Positions 28,168-40,134 of a stretch of DNA of 64,000 bases are shown here, one piece after another. The DNA lies in NCBI GenBank assembly GCA_023205875.1, contig CP060754.1, forward strand, positions 1,116,001 through 1,180,000, given 5' to 3'. Under the pieces are notes generated by a model. That model did not search any database. It was not told the origin of the DNA and saw only the letters and a program-made list of their open reading frames with translations. Both the position numbers and the translations under genes were made by a program. How positions within the stretch are numbered: position 1 is the stretch's first letter; each line of letters begins with the position of its first letter. This DNA is from Chloropicon primus. Lineage: Eukaryota; Chlorophyta; Chloropicophyceae; Chloropicales; Chloropicaceae.

Positions 28168-29721
28168 TCACACCGCGCCCTTCTTCAGGTACAGCAGCTC
28201 GGTGTTCTTCTTCTTGTTTACGATATCGGGGTACTCCAGGGTCATCTCCCTCGCTCCGGACAGGATGTTGTCCACTGCCTCGACCCCAAGCATGCAGCTG
28301 TGGTCCTGGTTGGCCACCTCGTACTTCCAAGACCCGAACCTTCCGCGGTTCCAGATGTTGTGCTTCCTGAGGTGCGGAAGGGCCTCCTCCAGCACGGAGT
28401 TCCTCCCCACGGAGGGCGTGGGGTACCCGTAAAAGAGCCTCCTGTGGTAAATGGACACGATCTCGCAGTCCGCCGTCGTCAGCTTCGTGTTGATCGCCCC
28501 CATGATGGTGTCCCTGACCACGTCGGGCCAGGTCCCCGCGGTGCCGCCGAGCTTCACGGGGTCCTGGTTTACGAACTTCTTCTCGCTCTCGCTGACCTCG
28601 AACATCAGGGACCACCAAGGGCCCTCCCTGTCCCCCTTGAGGTTGTCTGGGACGTCGGATCCGTCCCCCATGCACAACGTAGGCAGCTTCTTGGAGGACT
28701 CCGGGCAGTTCTTCTCGGCGTAGTTGGAGAAGATGGTGACCCTGTAGAACGGGCAGTTGTCCTCCGGGAAGTAGAGCCAGCACTTGAGGCCGTGGGGGCA
28801 CTTGCCCCTGATTCCCAGGCCAATGATGTGGGAGCTCGAGTGGAAGAGCCCGTCCGTGGTGTTGCTGGAGAGCTCGGGCCTCCCCGTGAAGGTGCACATG
28901 ATGTCCAACGGGATGGTGGACAGAAGGGCCTTGTACTTGATCCTCCTGCCGTCCTTGAGGGTCGCGACCTGGGCGTCCTTGTCGATCCCCGTCACCTCCA
29001 TGTTGGGACCGTACTGCTGCTTGTCCTTGGGCAGGAGCTTGGCGACGCCCTTCCAGATCGCGCCGGTGCCCCCCTCCTTGGGGAACCTGAAGATCGCGTT
29101 TGGACCCCAGTTGCCCTCCTCCTTGTTGTTCAGGACGTTCGCGATCGCCTTGCTCACGTTCACGGTCGCGACCCTCTCGCCGAGCCAGGCGCACTGCATG
29201 TCAGGGGTCGGCACGGCCCACACCTTGTAGTTGTAAGGCCTCATGAAGATGTTGGCGATGCCTTCGCCCATCACCCTCAGGATCCACTCGTCGAAGTGCT
29301 TGGGCTTGTCCTGGGCGGTCGCCACCCTGACCTTGGCGTCGACCAGGCCCTCCAGGCAGGTGATCTGGTCCTCCTTCGGCAGGGCGCTAATGTTGTTCTG
29401 GAACGGGTACGCCACCCACCTGTCCTTGATCCACACGTACGACACCCTCTGCATTGTGTTCCAGTGCGCGTCCCCCACCCCAATCGCCGCGTCGATGAGC
29501 TCGTCAAAGTACTGGTAGTGGCTGAAGATCACGTGCCCACCCATGTCGTACAGGAACCCCTCCGGGGTCACATCCGTGCAAGCCAACCCACCCGGCTCGT
29601 CAAACTTGTCGATCAACATCCAGTCCTCGTACCCGAGCTGGTTCAGCCTCGTGGCAGCCCCGAGCCCCGTCGGCCCCGCACCCACCACCAGCACCCCAAC
29701 CTCCTCCATCCCTTTCCCCAT
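28168..29721 (-). CDS. GLF: UDP-galactopyranose mutase, eukaryotic type
   Basis: 517 residues from the ATG at 29719-29721 (another at 29709). The FAD-binding loop is VLVVGAGPTGLGAATRL. The flexible His loop reads GGHVIFSHYQYFD, nearly identical to fungal enzymes, and IFMRPYNYKVWAVPT, MQCAWLGERVA, NWGPNAIFRFP, CWLYFPEDNCPFYR and GRFGSWKYEVGNQ-like blocks all follow the Aspergillus protein order. It converts UDP-galactopyranose to UDP-galactofuranose, the donor for galactofuranose in cell-surface glycans. Animals and most land plants lack it. No targeting signal is seen, so it is probably cytosolic. Length is right (about 510). Divergent from the Sec14-like gene. Confidence 0.95.
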   Translation of the reverse strand: MGKGMEEVGVLVVGAGPTGLGAATRLNQLGYEDWMLIDKFDEPGGLACTDVTPEGFLYDMGGHVIFSHYQYFDELIDAAIGVGDAHWNTMQRVSYVWIKDRWVAYPFQNNISALPKEDQITCLEGLVDAKVRVATAQDKPKHFDEWILRVMGEGIANIFMRPYNYKVWAVPTPDMQCAWLGERVATVNVSKAIANVLNNKEEGNWGPNAIFRFPKEGGTGAIWKGVAKLLPKDKQQYGPNMEVTGIDKDAQVATLKDGRRIKYKALLSTIPLDIMCTFTGRPELSSNTTDGLFHSSSHIIGLGIRGKCPHGLKCWLYFPEDNCPFYRVTIFSNYAEKNCPESSKKLPTLCMGDGSDVPDNLKGDREGPWWSLMFEVSESEKKFVNQDPVKLGGTAGTWPDVVRDTIMGAINTKLTTADCEIVSIYHRRLFYGYPTPSVGRNSVLEEALPHLRKHNIWNRGRFGSWKYEVANQDHSCMLGVEAVDNILSGAREMTLEYPDIVNKKKNTELLYLKKGAV

Positions 29722-30310
29722 CACAAACCAACCAAGCCACTCAACCGATTCCAATCCAAATCCAAACCTCCTCGTGTCGTCCTCTTGCTCTCGTCGTCGT
29801 CCTCCTCTCTCCCTCTCTCGTCATCCCCCTCGGCTGTCGTCGCTTTGTGTCCACCATCCAACAAGATGAGGGGCTCAGATTCGTTCGAAGAAGATAAGAA
29901 GATAATTCTACACTAGACGTTAAATATACAAGACTCGTTCGATACCGGTAGAAGTAACGTCTCCTGACGATCGTTCGAGGAAGCTTTGCAGTTTGGTTTT
30001 CTGGGAGGTGACTGTGTTAACGGCCGAGGTGGGTCTGGATTGATATGGATATGCCAAGGCCGTCTTCTTCTCCGTACCGTACCATCGTTCTGTTCCGTCT
30101 GTGTGTTTAATTCTTACCCTCTTTCTCGACGGCGACGGTCTTCTTCTTCTTAACTCGAGGTCTCTCTCTCTCTCTCTTCCCGAGGAGGGGCTACACTTTG
30201 TAACGGAAGGTGGGTTGGGTTCGTGTTGTGACGTGTGATGGTGTCCTCGCGGTTGGGTTCGTCGTGGCCCCGATCCTGCCTCGCGTTCTGAGCAGACTTG
30301 GAAGCGTACT
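29722..30310. promoter_or_regulatory. Divergent intergenic region, GLF and Sec14-like
   Basis: 589 bases. The middle (29870-29945) is AT-richer, with GTTCGA elements near 29937-29972. CT runs lie at 29800-29820 and 30159-30178. No gene was recognised. Confidence 0.4.
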
Positions 30311-31425
30311 ATGATGGCAGCAGCAGCACGCCGCGACGACGATGGGTCGTCGTCCTCAAAGTCCACGACGACTCGCAGCAGCTGGCTCCCCTCGTCCAAG
30401 GCTTCCGCCTCGCGGGGTTCGTCCCTTGGGACGAGCGTGGACATCCTCCGCCAGGCGACCTTGAAGCAGGTCAAGGGGTCCGTCAAGCGGCTGAGCGTCA
30501 TCCTGGGGAACACCTTCGTGGCGCTCCGGGACTCGGTCCGCTCCTTCGCTCTCAAGCACCCGGAGGCGGACCACTTCTTCAAGACCCTCGACTTTCGCAG
30601 GATGGTGTACGACGACGTCTCCGTGCTCGACGCGGTCGACCACGCCGCCATGCTGAAGGGGCGAACGATGGGGAAGGCGACCCTGAGCCGCGCGACGATC
30701 GCAAAGTTCCTGATCGCTCGCAAGTACGACCTCGGCAAGGCCCACGAGATGCTCGCGGGCTACCTCGAGTGGAGGCTCACTCACAGCTGCGTGGAGGACG
30801 AGCAAGTCGCAAAGTCGCTCGAGCAGGACAAGGTTTTTGTCCTCAGGAACACCGACAAGGGAGGCCACGTCTGCGTGGTCATCGCCGTCCGCAAGCACCT
30901 GATGCACGACGTGACGCTCGAGGAGACCACGAGGTTCATCGTCTACGTCATCGACAAGGTGGCGCAAACTTTCCTTCGGAAGAAAAAATCCATGGACAAG
31001 CTGACCTGCATCATCGATTTGCAGGACATCGGCTACAAAAACTTGGGTGAGTTGGATCAATTTTTTTCCCCTTTTCTCCTTTCGGGGGCGTTTTGGACTG
31101 AAATCTCATCTCTTGGTCGCACTCATCCTCCCCGCCAGACGGCGACGCCCTTAAGACCATCCTCCAGCTCTTGCAGAACTTCTACCCGGAGACATTGGCG
31201 CTCATGGTTCTGTGGAAGCCGCCCACCATCTTTTGGATCGTGTACAAAATGATCGTACCTTTCGTGGATCCGAAGACCAAAGGCAAGATTCTGATGGCGT
31301 ACAACACCAAGGACCTCTCCAAGCACTTTCACGCGAAGAGAGTCCCGGCCAGCTTGGGCGGCACAGGGCCAGAAGATCTTCTCGTCAGCATCAAGGGCCT
31401 GCAGAGGGAAGACGTGCGTTACTGA
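30311..31425 (+). CDS. Sec14-like CRAL-TRIO lipid-transfer protein
   Basis: Two exons: 30311-31046 and 31139-31425, 340 residues; the junction turns YKNLG into YKNLDGDALKTIL, the normal Sec14 sequence. The CRAL-TRIO N domain is seen around TIAKFLIARKYDLGKAHEML. The lipid-binding domain runs from about residue 175 (KLTCIIDLQDIGYKNL, LLQNFYPETLALMVLW, PTIFWIVYKMIVPFVDPKTK, ILMAYN). Sec14 proteins exchange phosphatidylinositol and other lipids at Golgi or plasma membranes. The first ~100 residues are Ser/Arg/Thr-rich and look disordered. Divergent from GLF, followed by KRR1 on the same strand. Confidence 0.88.
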
Positions 31426-33172
<1,747 letters not shown>

Positions 33173-33295
33173 GGACGCGACGCTCCCGAGGAAGCACAGA
33201 AAGCAGCGCAGTCATGTAATGGTACATTGAAGACACCGTGTGTATATATACTAATTAGAAATACAATAGAACGACGCGCCCGACCGCCAAAGTCC

Positions 33296-33858
33296 CTATA
33301 TCGGCGCCCCTTCTGGATTGATGGTCTCCACAAGCAACTGCACAAAGTCCGAGAACTCCTTGTTGTTCTCCACGGCCCGATCGAGGGTGGCCTCCCTGTC
33401 CTCCGCGGCGTCGACGAGCTCGATGACCTCCCTCAGCCGAGGCCCCCGAAGCAGCTCTTGGAGTTCCTTGGACTCGACCATCCTGTCCAACTGGTCAGGA
33501 AGGATTCTGTATCCCTCCTCGTTCTCGTCCGCATTCTCCTCGGACTCGAAGTCCTTGAGCACCGCCGCGGATTCCTTCGCCGCCTGGCTCTCCTTCTCGA
33601 GGACCAACCTCTCGTACGCCGCGTCACACGCCGCGCTCCCTTTGTGCTCCTTGTAGCACGGCACAGAGCAACTGGAGAGAGACAGAGAGAGAGAGAGAGA
33701 AGAACGAGGTCCGAGGTCGTCCGTCCGTCAGTACACGGAGGGGAGGAGGGGGTGCGCTTGGGGGTTGAAGGGGTCCTCATCACTCACTAAGTTATCCTGC
33801 ACCTCGGGCATCTGTACTTGCCCTCGCCCTCGTTGCATACTGCGCACTTCTTCCCCAT
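33296..33858 (-). CDS. ZNHIT3: HIT-type zinc-finger protein ZNHIT3
   Basis: Two exons: 33858-33788 and 33671-33296, 148 residues. The split zinc finger is rebuilt exactly across the junction: CAVCNEGEGKYRCPRC, then RITYCSVPCYKEHKG. This is the HIT finger (CxxC..CxxC..YCSxxCxxxHK..C). The C-terminal helical part (PDQLDRMVESKELQELLRGP, then VIELVDAAEDREATLDRAVE) fits ZNHIT3. In other eukaryotes ZNHIT3 (Hit1) helps assemble box C/D snoRNPs, linking it to the ribosome-making genes nearby. Length matches the human protein (155). Convergent with KRR1, another small-subunit factor. Confidence 0.92.
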
Positions 33859-33985
33859 TGGGAAGGTGAGGAACGAACGCCGCCCTGCCTGCAGATCTGG
33901 TTCTTCAGCCTTGCAGGAAAAATTTCGAGGCCCAATTTCGAGGCCCTGGATGGATGGAGTGGATGATCGATTACCGAAGGCCAAG

Positions 33986-35674
33986 TTAAGTTTTAGTAGT
34001 GGCACCGAGCTTCCAAACACCTGTTTTCCAGCCTTTCATCTCATCTTTTGGCGCCTTCCAAGTGTTCCTTCCCAGCCTTTCCTCGAACTCCTCCAGCTCG
34101 AGGTCCGCTTCGATGAATTCGCTCCCACCGTCTCGTGCGTCGGCGACCTGGCCCAAATCGTCTTGAATGAACTCCTTGAGGGACTTCATGGTGACGTTCA
34201 AAGCCTCCTGCTTTTTCCGCATCACCATCTCGAGCCTGTACTCCTCCTCGTCCACCTCAGCCCAAACTGTGTTCATGGCTTCGCTGTTGACGGTCAGCTG
34301 GGACCCGCCAGCGGTGAGGTTCTTCGCGGTCGTGGAGGGGGATCCGGTTCCAGCACCCCGCCGCGGGGAGGACCCCAGCCCCATGTCGCTCATCGTCGAC
34401 TCCTCCACGCTCATCTTGCTCGTCTGCTGCGTCATCACGATCTTGTCGTGGGCGGCCTTCCTCCTCAAGGCGAGGACGTTGGTGAAGTGCAGCTTGCTCT
34501 CGTTCGTAGGCAAGCGGGACACGAACTTCTTGAACGAGTTCAGCTCCGTGATCGTCGTGGACTTGCTCGATATCTGGGACTCGAGGGAGTTCACGACACG
34601 GATGCCGCACCTCAAGATGCTCTCGATGAACTGCGAGAAGTTCATCCACACGAGGCGGTCCTCGCCAAACTGCTGGTTCTGGTTCGACTTGTCGAAGACT
34701 TCTTCGATGTCGTGGTGGTTGAACAGAGTGGGGGCCACCTCGAAGTTGAGCATGAAGGTCACGTACTCGTCCAAAGTCAGGGCTCGGTTGGCCCGCCTCA
34801 CCGCTTTCCAGTTCGAGTGGTGGAAGGAAACCAAACTCAGGGTGGCGTAGTGGGAGTACACCACCTTGAGCGCCTTTGCGTGCTTCTTGACGACGTTCAG
34901 CACCTTGTCGTCGAAGAGCTGAACGAGGGTCTCGTCAGCTCCATTGCTCTGCTTGATGAAGGGCACGATGTTGATCTCGTACAACTTGGCTATAGCCTCC
35001 TCCTCCCCCTCCTCCGGGTACTTGAGGCACGCCGTCTTCCTCAAAAGGTGGTCAATGTCCTCGATGCTCAAGGGCCTCGAGTTGTAGTGGTTGCTGCTGC
35101 TCGTCTGCTGGCCCTGGCTCGAACCAGCGTTGCTCGCGCCGTTCTGGCCCTGGCCCTGGCCCGACCTCCCCCCGAGCTCCTTGTCCACAAAGTCAGCCAA
35201 GTCGAGCAGCGTGGTCTTGTTGTCCAGGAGCTGGCAGTCCCGAAGGAGGTTCAAGAAGCCGCACTTCTCCATGAACGGCTCGCCTCTTCCGCGCTTGTGC
35301 CTCCCCGTGCTGTACTGAACGTAAGCACGCTTGAGGTACTTTGGGGTGGACTCGAGGCCAATCTTTATGGTCTTCTTCGCCAGCTTCCTCTTGCGGTAAA
35401 GGTTCCCAGCCCTGTCCACCGTGGGCCGAAGGTAAAGGTTCCTCTCGTCCTCGCTCGGGTTTCCCACGTGAATGTGGCCGTCGTGCATGTGCCCCCCCTC
35501 CCGCGTGACGTGCCTCACGAGAGGTGCCTCGTCCATTAACTTTCCACACGCTTGCATGTGATACCTCAGCATGTCATCATTCTCCAATTCAAGGTAGGAC
35601 AAGAACGCCTCTACTTTCTGTTCTATGCTGAGCAGAGGCTCCTCCTCCTCCCTGCTCGAGGCCACCGCCGCCAT
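33986..35674 (-). CDS. Uncharacterised protein with two EF-hand-like modules
   Basis: 562 residues from the ATG at 35672-35674; the upstream frame reaches a GTG only. I do not recognise a named family. Two helical segments look like EF-hand-type pairs: one around KYLKRAYVQYSTGRHKRGRG with FMEKCGFLNLLRDCQLLDN, the other LTLDEYVTFMLNFEVAPTLF followed by IEEVFDKSNQ and VWMNFSQFIESILRCGI. This F..F / L.F..F.E.L.R.. layout is common in protist calcium-binding and cytoskeletal proteins. The usual Asp/Glu loop is poor, so calcium binding is doubtful. Between them is a Gly/Gln/Ser linker. The last ~130 residues hold an acidic helix rich in Glu. Head-to-head with the SFI1-like gene at 36205. Confidence 0.62.
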   Translation of the reverse strand: MAAVASSREEEEPLLSIEQKVEAFLSYLELENDDMLRYHMQACGKLMDEAPLVRHVTREGGHMHDGHIHVGNPSEDERNLYLRPTVDRAGNLYRKRKLAKKTIKIGLESTPKYLKRAYVQYSTGRHKRGRGEPFMEKCGFLNLLRDCQLLDNKTTLLDLADFVDKELGGRSGQGQGQNGASNAGSSQGQQTSSSNHYNSRPLSIEDIDHLLRKTACLKYPEEGEEEAIAKLYEINIVPFIKQSNGADETLVQLFDDKVLNVVKKHAKALKVVYSHYATLSLVSFHHSNWKAVRRANRALTLDEYVTFMLNFEVAPTLFNHHDIEEVFDKSNQNQQFGEDRLVWMNFSQFIESILRCGIRVVNSLESQISSKSTTITELNSFKKFVSRLPTNESKLHFTNVLALRRKAAHDKIVMTQQTSKMSVEESTMSDMGLGSSPRRGAGTGSPSTTAKNLTAGGSQLTVNSEAMNTVWAEVDEEEYRLEMVMRKKQEALNVTMKSLKEFIQDDLGQVADARDGGSEFIEADLELEEFEERLGRNTWKAPKDEMKGWKTGVWKLGATTKT

Positions 35675-36204
35675 CGCCTCACACACCTCCTCGTCCCCTT
35701 CACAAGAACAAGAAGAAGAAGAAGAAGGAGAGCAACACGAAGCACGAAGCCCAGGACTCTCCTTTGACTCGAGAGCAAGGCCTTTGACCCCTGCGAAGAA
35801 GAGAAACACGTCCCATGGAGAATGAACGTTATAGGGAACATTACGAGGTTCAAAGATGACGCCTTTCCGGTTAAATTCACTTCACTGGGAGGAATCGTAA
35901 AGTCGTCGTCTCCCAATGGAATCCCTCTCAAGGAGAAAGATGTTGGCCAATTGGCGCGTTTCGTGTTAAATTAACTTCACTGGGAGGAATCGTAAAGAAG
36001 TCTTTTTTCCCGCGCCCACGAGACAGCTTCGAGGAAGGACAGGAAGGGCAAAGGTCGAGGCAAGGGGGGCAAAGGTCGGGGCAAAGGTGACGAGGGGTGA
36101 AACCGGAGGGCCCAAGGGGGGCGGGACTCGGGGGTGTCCATCTCTCGGACGCGTTGTCTTTGTTTCTTGGCCCCGAGGGAGGGAGGAGGGGCCTTCACTG
36201 AAAG
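35675..36204. promoter_or_regulatory. Divergent promoter with near-identical direct repeats
   Basis: 530 bases. A 32-base element recurs at 35871-35902 and 35966-35997 with 31 of 32 matches; each contains CACTGGGAGGAATCGTAAAG or its equivalent. The region 36040-36180 is G-rich. Confidence 0.65.
35871..35997. repeat. 32-base direct repeat, 95-base spacing
   Basis: Copies at 35871-35902 and 35966-35997 differ only at one base (TTAAATTC versus TTAAATTA). The flanks differ, so this is not a simple large tandem duplication. It may be a paired protein-binding site. Confidence 0.85.
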
Positions 36205-38445
36205 ATGGAGGGCACCTCGTTGATGATGTGGGAGGAGGAGGACTTGGCGGGGGAGGGAAGGGCAGAGGACTTGGCGGGGGACGTGGAGCGGCTGGAGATT
36301 GAGCTGGCGTCCGAAAAGGAGAGGACCGAAAAGATGAGGGGCGAGCTGGGTGCCCAAGCCTTGAAGAACCGTCGCCTGACCTCAGCTCTGGCCGAGGCGA
36401 GGTCTGGGCTGGAGGACGACGTCCTGGAAGAGAACCAGAGGCTCAAGTCGGAGCTCAAGAAGTGGAAGAACATCGCGAGGCACATCAACATCGAGCTCAT
36501 CGAGCACGACAAGGAGGTCCTGAACATCATGCACGAGACCAGTCGCACTCGCCTGGCTTGGGAGAGAGACCTAGCTCTGAACAGGCAGGGGCTCTTCGCC
36601 AGTAAACTGAACGAGCAGCACAAGGCCGTGGAGGTGGCAAGGGAGGAGACGGAGAAGAAGCTGCTCCTGCAGTTCGAGGAGGACCTGGCGCCGGAGAGAA
36701 AGCGGAGGGAGGAGGCGGAGGCCAAAGTCAGGGACCTGACGGAGAGGCTGGCCCACGCGGAGCACGTCTTCAACAACGCCAGCCAGGTGAACAAGGCCCT
36801 AGCGGATTCCCAATCGGAGCTGTTGGGCGAGCTGGAGAGGGAGCGCACGGAGAGTGCCTTGCTGACGCCAAGGAAGGTGAAACAGAATGCCGACAAGGTG
36901 AGGAAGAGAAACAAGGAGCTGCAGCTCGAGCTGGAGGACCTCCAGTCCTCGAACTTCGAGAAGGACGCGCAGATCCAAGAGCTGAAGAGGAGCTTCAGGG
37001 AGAAGGAAAGGTCTTGGCTCGCCAAGCACGAGGAGACGATCGGCGCGAGCACCCAAACCGAGGACATCTTGCTCGTCGACGAAGACAAGCTGAGGGAGAT
37101 CGAGGAGGAGCGGCAGGAGAAGGAAGCTTTGATACGGGAGTGCATGGAAAAGCTGGAGAGGCAGGCCTCCCAGGCGGAAAAGCAGAAGCAGAGCCTGGAG
37201 AAGCAAAGGTCGAAGACAGAGAAGAAGCTGCGCAAGGCCTCGAAAATCATCGCACACCAGCAGAAGAAAAAGGCGGCCGCCAGGGCCTTCCTCGGGTGGA
37301 GGGCCGAGTTGGAAAAGGCAAAGGACCTCGGCCTGCTCAGGAACGAGATCGAGGAGAGGAAGAAGCAATCAAAGTCGGGCTTGCTCTGCACTTACTTCTC
37401 CATGTACCACCACAGGACGTACAACCTGAGGCTCCTGAAGCACGCCCTCCAGATCTGGAGGGCGGACAGCAGGAACACCCTCAAGTGGCTGCGGATCATC
37501 CACAAGGCGTACAGGAAGACGTACAGAGCGGACGCTCAAGTGCTGAGGTCGAAGCTCCATCTCGCGAGGAGGATGACGCTCTCGAAGCTCATGGTCGCCA
37601 GGAAGCATCCCTCGAAGGTTCAGCACGGGTCTGGCTTCTCTGCGAGGGCGAGGAAGCACCTGGCCTTCGCTCACTGGAGAGCCAAGGCCGCGGCGAGAAA
37701 GCTGGCGAGGGACGCGAGGGGCATGGAGCTGGCGGTCGGCGTCCTTCACGTGCAAAACAGGAACTTGAGGATGAGGCAGGTTCTGGAGCTGTGGCGGAGC
37801 CGCTGCATTGCCAAGGCGGTCGTCAGCGCCCCGGCGGAAGCCGAGGCGGATCCCGCGGAGGAAGAGGAGGCGAGATCATCTGAAGTGACTTTTGTCGACA
37901 AGACCCTGAAGGGGTCCGGCGTCACCATAAAGTGCAAGGTCGACAAGGGAGGGAACGCTCTGCAGTCAATCTTGTCCAAGGTCCAAGAGATCCTCCAAGA
38001 CCAGCTCAAGGAGCTCAAGGACACGATCGCCGAGGAGGTGAACCGCGCGGCTGCTTCTGGGAAAAAGAATACGCACGACATGAAGCACAAGCTGCAGGCC
38101 CGCCTCCTTCAAGTGGACATGACGTGCGGCAAGCTCCTGGAGGGCTTGCTGGCGATCGGGCAAGTTCTGGACGCGACGCAGTCCAGCCCCGCCTTCTGGA
38201 AGCAAGGCAGCTCTCAGGACGAGATGCGAAGGGTCGTTGCGGACCTGAAGGCGATCAAGCTCCAGGCCCACGCGGCGCTGACCTCCCTCGAAGGCCTCGA
38301 CAGGAAGTACGTCCTCAAAGCAGATGTCGTCCCAACGAGAGTGGTGAGACTGTTCAGCACCGTCAATCGGCCAGAACATCCGGAAGACTCTTTCAAGGCA
38401 CCCGAGTGGACCAACCAGGTCCCGGTCTTCCTCCCCATCGAGTAA
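36205..38445 (+). CDS. Coiled-coil protein with SFI1-like Trp repeats
   Basis: 746 residues, single exon, ATG at 36205. Residues ~25-385 form a long coiled coil rich in Glu, Lys, Arg and Leu. Residues ~350-540 have spaced A..FLGWRAELEKA, HALQIWRADS, HLAFAHWRAKAAARK and VLELWRSRC segments, the L..W pattern of SFI1 centrin-binding repeats. The C-terminal ~200 residues are helical with an ILQDQLKELKD segment. SFI1-type proteins scaffold centrosomes, basal bodies or centrin fibres. With only about four weak repeats this is a suggestion; the family is otherwise unknown to me. The next gene on the same strand (RRF) starts 91 bases after the stop. Confidence 0.68.
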   Translation: MEGTSLMMWEEEDLAGEGRAEDLAGDVERLEIELASEKERTEKMRGELGAQALKNRRLTSALAEARSGLEDDVLEENQRLKSELKKWKNIARHINIELIEHDKEVLNIMHETSRTRLAWERDLALNRQGLFASKLNEQHKAVEVAREETEKKLLLQFEEDLAPERKRREEAEAKVRDLTERLAHAEHVFNNASQVNKALADSQSELLGELERERTESALLTPRKVKQNADKVRKRNKELQLELEDLQSSNFEKDAQIQELKRSFREKERSWLAKHEETIGASTQTEDILLVDEDKLREIEEERQEKEALIRECMEKLERQASQAEKQKQSLEKQRSKTEKKLRKASKIIAHQQKKKAAARAFLGWRAELEKAKDLGLLRNEIEERKKQSKSGLLCTYFSMYHHRTYNLRLLKHALQIWRADSRNTLKWLRIIHKAYRKTYRADAQVLRSKLHLARRMTLSKLMVARKHPSKVQHGSGFSARARKHLAFAHWRAKAAARKLARDARGMELAVGVLHVQNRNLRMRQVLELWRSRCIAKAVVSAPAEAEADPAEEEEARSSEVTFVDKTLKGSGVTIKCKVDKGGNALQSILSKVQEILQDQLKELKDTIAEEVNRAAASGKKNTHDMKHKLQARLLQVDMTCGKLLEGLLAIGQVLDATQSSPAFWKQGSSQDEMRRVVADLKAIKLQAHAALTSLEGLDRKYVLKADVVPTRVVRLFSTVNRPEHPEDSFKAPEWTNQVPVFLPIE

Positions 38446-38536
38446 CCGCCTTGAAGGCTCCTGGCTTTAATCCTAATCAATCCAATAAAATTTTGCTTTT
38501 TGGCAATCCGAGCGAAAGGGCGGGACCGCGAGGGCG

Positions 38537-39473
38537 ATGGCGCTTCGCGTGTTTGCGAGGGAGGTCGGGAGGGCCATGACGAGCCTGTCCATTCCGCTTC
38601 GAGCGGTGGCCACGGCGTCCGTTCCCAGCGTGCTTCCTCTATCGTCCGCCGTGAGCGACCACGCTCCACAAGGGTCTTCGCTCGTGTCTCCGGCATGGCT
38701 TGGCAGCAAGTGTCATGGTCTAGGCCTGGGAGGCCAGTCTCTCCGAGGGTACGCGGCGAAGAAGAAGTCGAAGAAGAAGGACAGGGGCGGGCCTCCGGTC
38801 GAGGAGGCATCGAGGGAGGAAGAAGAAGCTGACGCTGGTGACGAGGTTGACGTGTTCCAAGTCAGTGAGCTGGAGCGGGACGCATGCTTCGAGACCTTGG
38901 AGGGAGACTTCGCTAACATTAGGCCAAACAGGGCGACGCCAGGCATGCTGGATCACCTCATTGTCCAGGCCTACGACGACAAGATGCCCCTGAAGCACCT
39001 GGCGTCGTCCAACGTGCGTGACGTGAGCACGCTCGTTGTCAGGTAAGTGACGACTTTTTTGGGAGTTTTCGCCTCCTCCACGCGGTGCTGGTCTGACCAC
39101 GGGCGGCCCATCGATCAGTGTGTTCGATCCCCAGGTGACGAGGAACGTCGAGAAAGCGATTCTGGACTCTCCCCTCGGCCTCAACCCCGTGGGAGAGGGG
39201 CAGGAGATCGTGGTCAGGGTTCCCGCTCCGACGGAGGAATCGAGGGAGCAGATGCGCAAGATAGTCAGAGCCCAGGCGGAGCAAGCCAAGGTGAGGCTCA
39301 GGAAAGCGAGGCAGAAAGCGATGCAGCAGGTGAAGAAGCAGATGGCGGACAAGGACGAGAGGAAGGCCGCGGAGAAGGACGTGGAAAAATTCTTTGACGA
39401 CGCGCTGAGCACGGTGCAAGAGATGTGCAGCCTGAAAGAGAAAGAGGTGGACGGCTCCGATTCCGACCTCTAG
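38537..39473 (+). CDS. RRF: Ribosome recycling factor, organellar
   Basis: Two exons: 38537-39042 and 39119-39473, 286 residues. The junction gives STLVVSVFDPQVTRNVEKAI, the hallmark of RRF. Domain I helices surround it (LEGDFANIRPNRATPGMLDHL, then RKIVRAQAEQAKVRLRKARQ), the latter being the RRF helix with VR..R..A. The first ~75 residues are a targeting sequence rich in Arg, Ser and Ala. RRF releases mRNA and tRNA from post-termination organelle ribosomes together with EF-G. Its tail (DSDSDL-like) is acidic. Divergence from plastid RRF in the core leans towards mitochondria, but this is not certain. Only 38 bases separate its stop from that of the KH gene opposite. Confidence 0.9.
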
Positions 39474-39511
39474 TTCGTTCAACCCACAATGGTATGCTAT
39501 GCTAATATATT

Positions 39512-40134
39512 CTACTGTTTCAAAACTTCTTGATGGTTCCCCCCCTCGGCGGGTTGTTGTTGTTGCTGTTGTTGTTGTGCCGGCATGGGCCTCGCGTCCT
39601 GCTCCTGGAAGGAGTCCAGCCTCAAGAACAAGAGCTTCTTCGCCTTGTCCACCGATCTCGCCGTGCCCGAAAGCTGCACGTAGTTCCACTCGCGACCGAA
39701 TTCCTGCAAGCCCGGGGGTCGATTCCCCGCCCAAACGAGAGCGAGCGAGCGAGATTCTCAGCTGTCAGCGGCCTGTGTCACGTGCGATGCGACGGCTCTG
39801 GTGTCCGAACCCTTACCTTCATGGGGGCATCAGATATGACGATGCTGCACCCAGACCTCTTCTCGATTTGCTGAATGAACGCCCCTCGCTTCCCTATGAT
39901 CCACCCCACGCGATCAGAGGGTATGGGAATGCTCTGGTAGATGCTGTGAGGCTTGGCCGGTCGAGCCACCTGTTTTTGTTGGTTCTGGTGATTCCCTTTT
40001 CTCCCTCCCCCCTGGTCCCCTTGCTCCGGAGTCCCCTTCTCCGGCACCTGTCCCGCCCCCTCCTCCCCCTCCCCCCCCTTCCCCTCCTTCCTGTCCCCTC
40101 CCTCTAACTCCCTCCCCTCCTCCCTCCCCTCCAT
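39512..40134 (-). CDS. Single KH-domain RNA-binding protein
   Basis: Two exons: 40134-39817 and 39703-39512, 169 residues. The KH domain spans the junction: IYQSIPIPSDRVGWIIGKRG (GxxG loop GKRG), then AFIQQIEKRSGCSIVISDAP and REWNYVQLSGTARSVDKAKK. The N-terminal ~70 residues are Glu/Gly/Lys/Gln-rich and disordered; the C-terminus has a Gln run of eight coded by mixed CAA/CAG. A single KH with a GxxG loop binds short single-stranded RNA, but no specific ortholog is evident. The upstream frame has a GTG only; the ATG at 40132-40134 is used. Convergent with RRF and divergent from DNA2. Confidence 0.85.
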
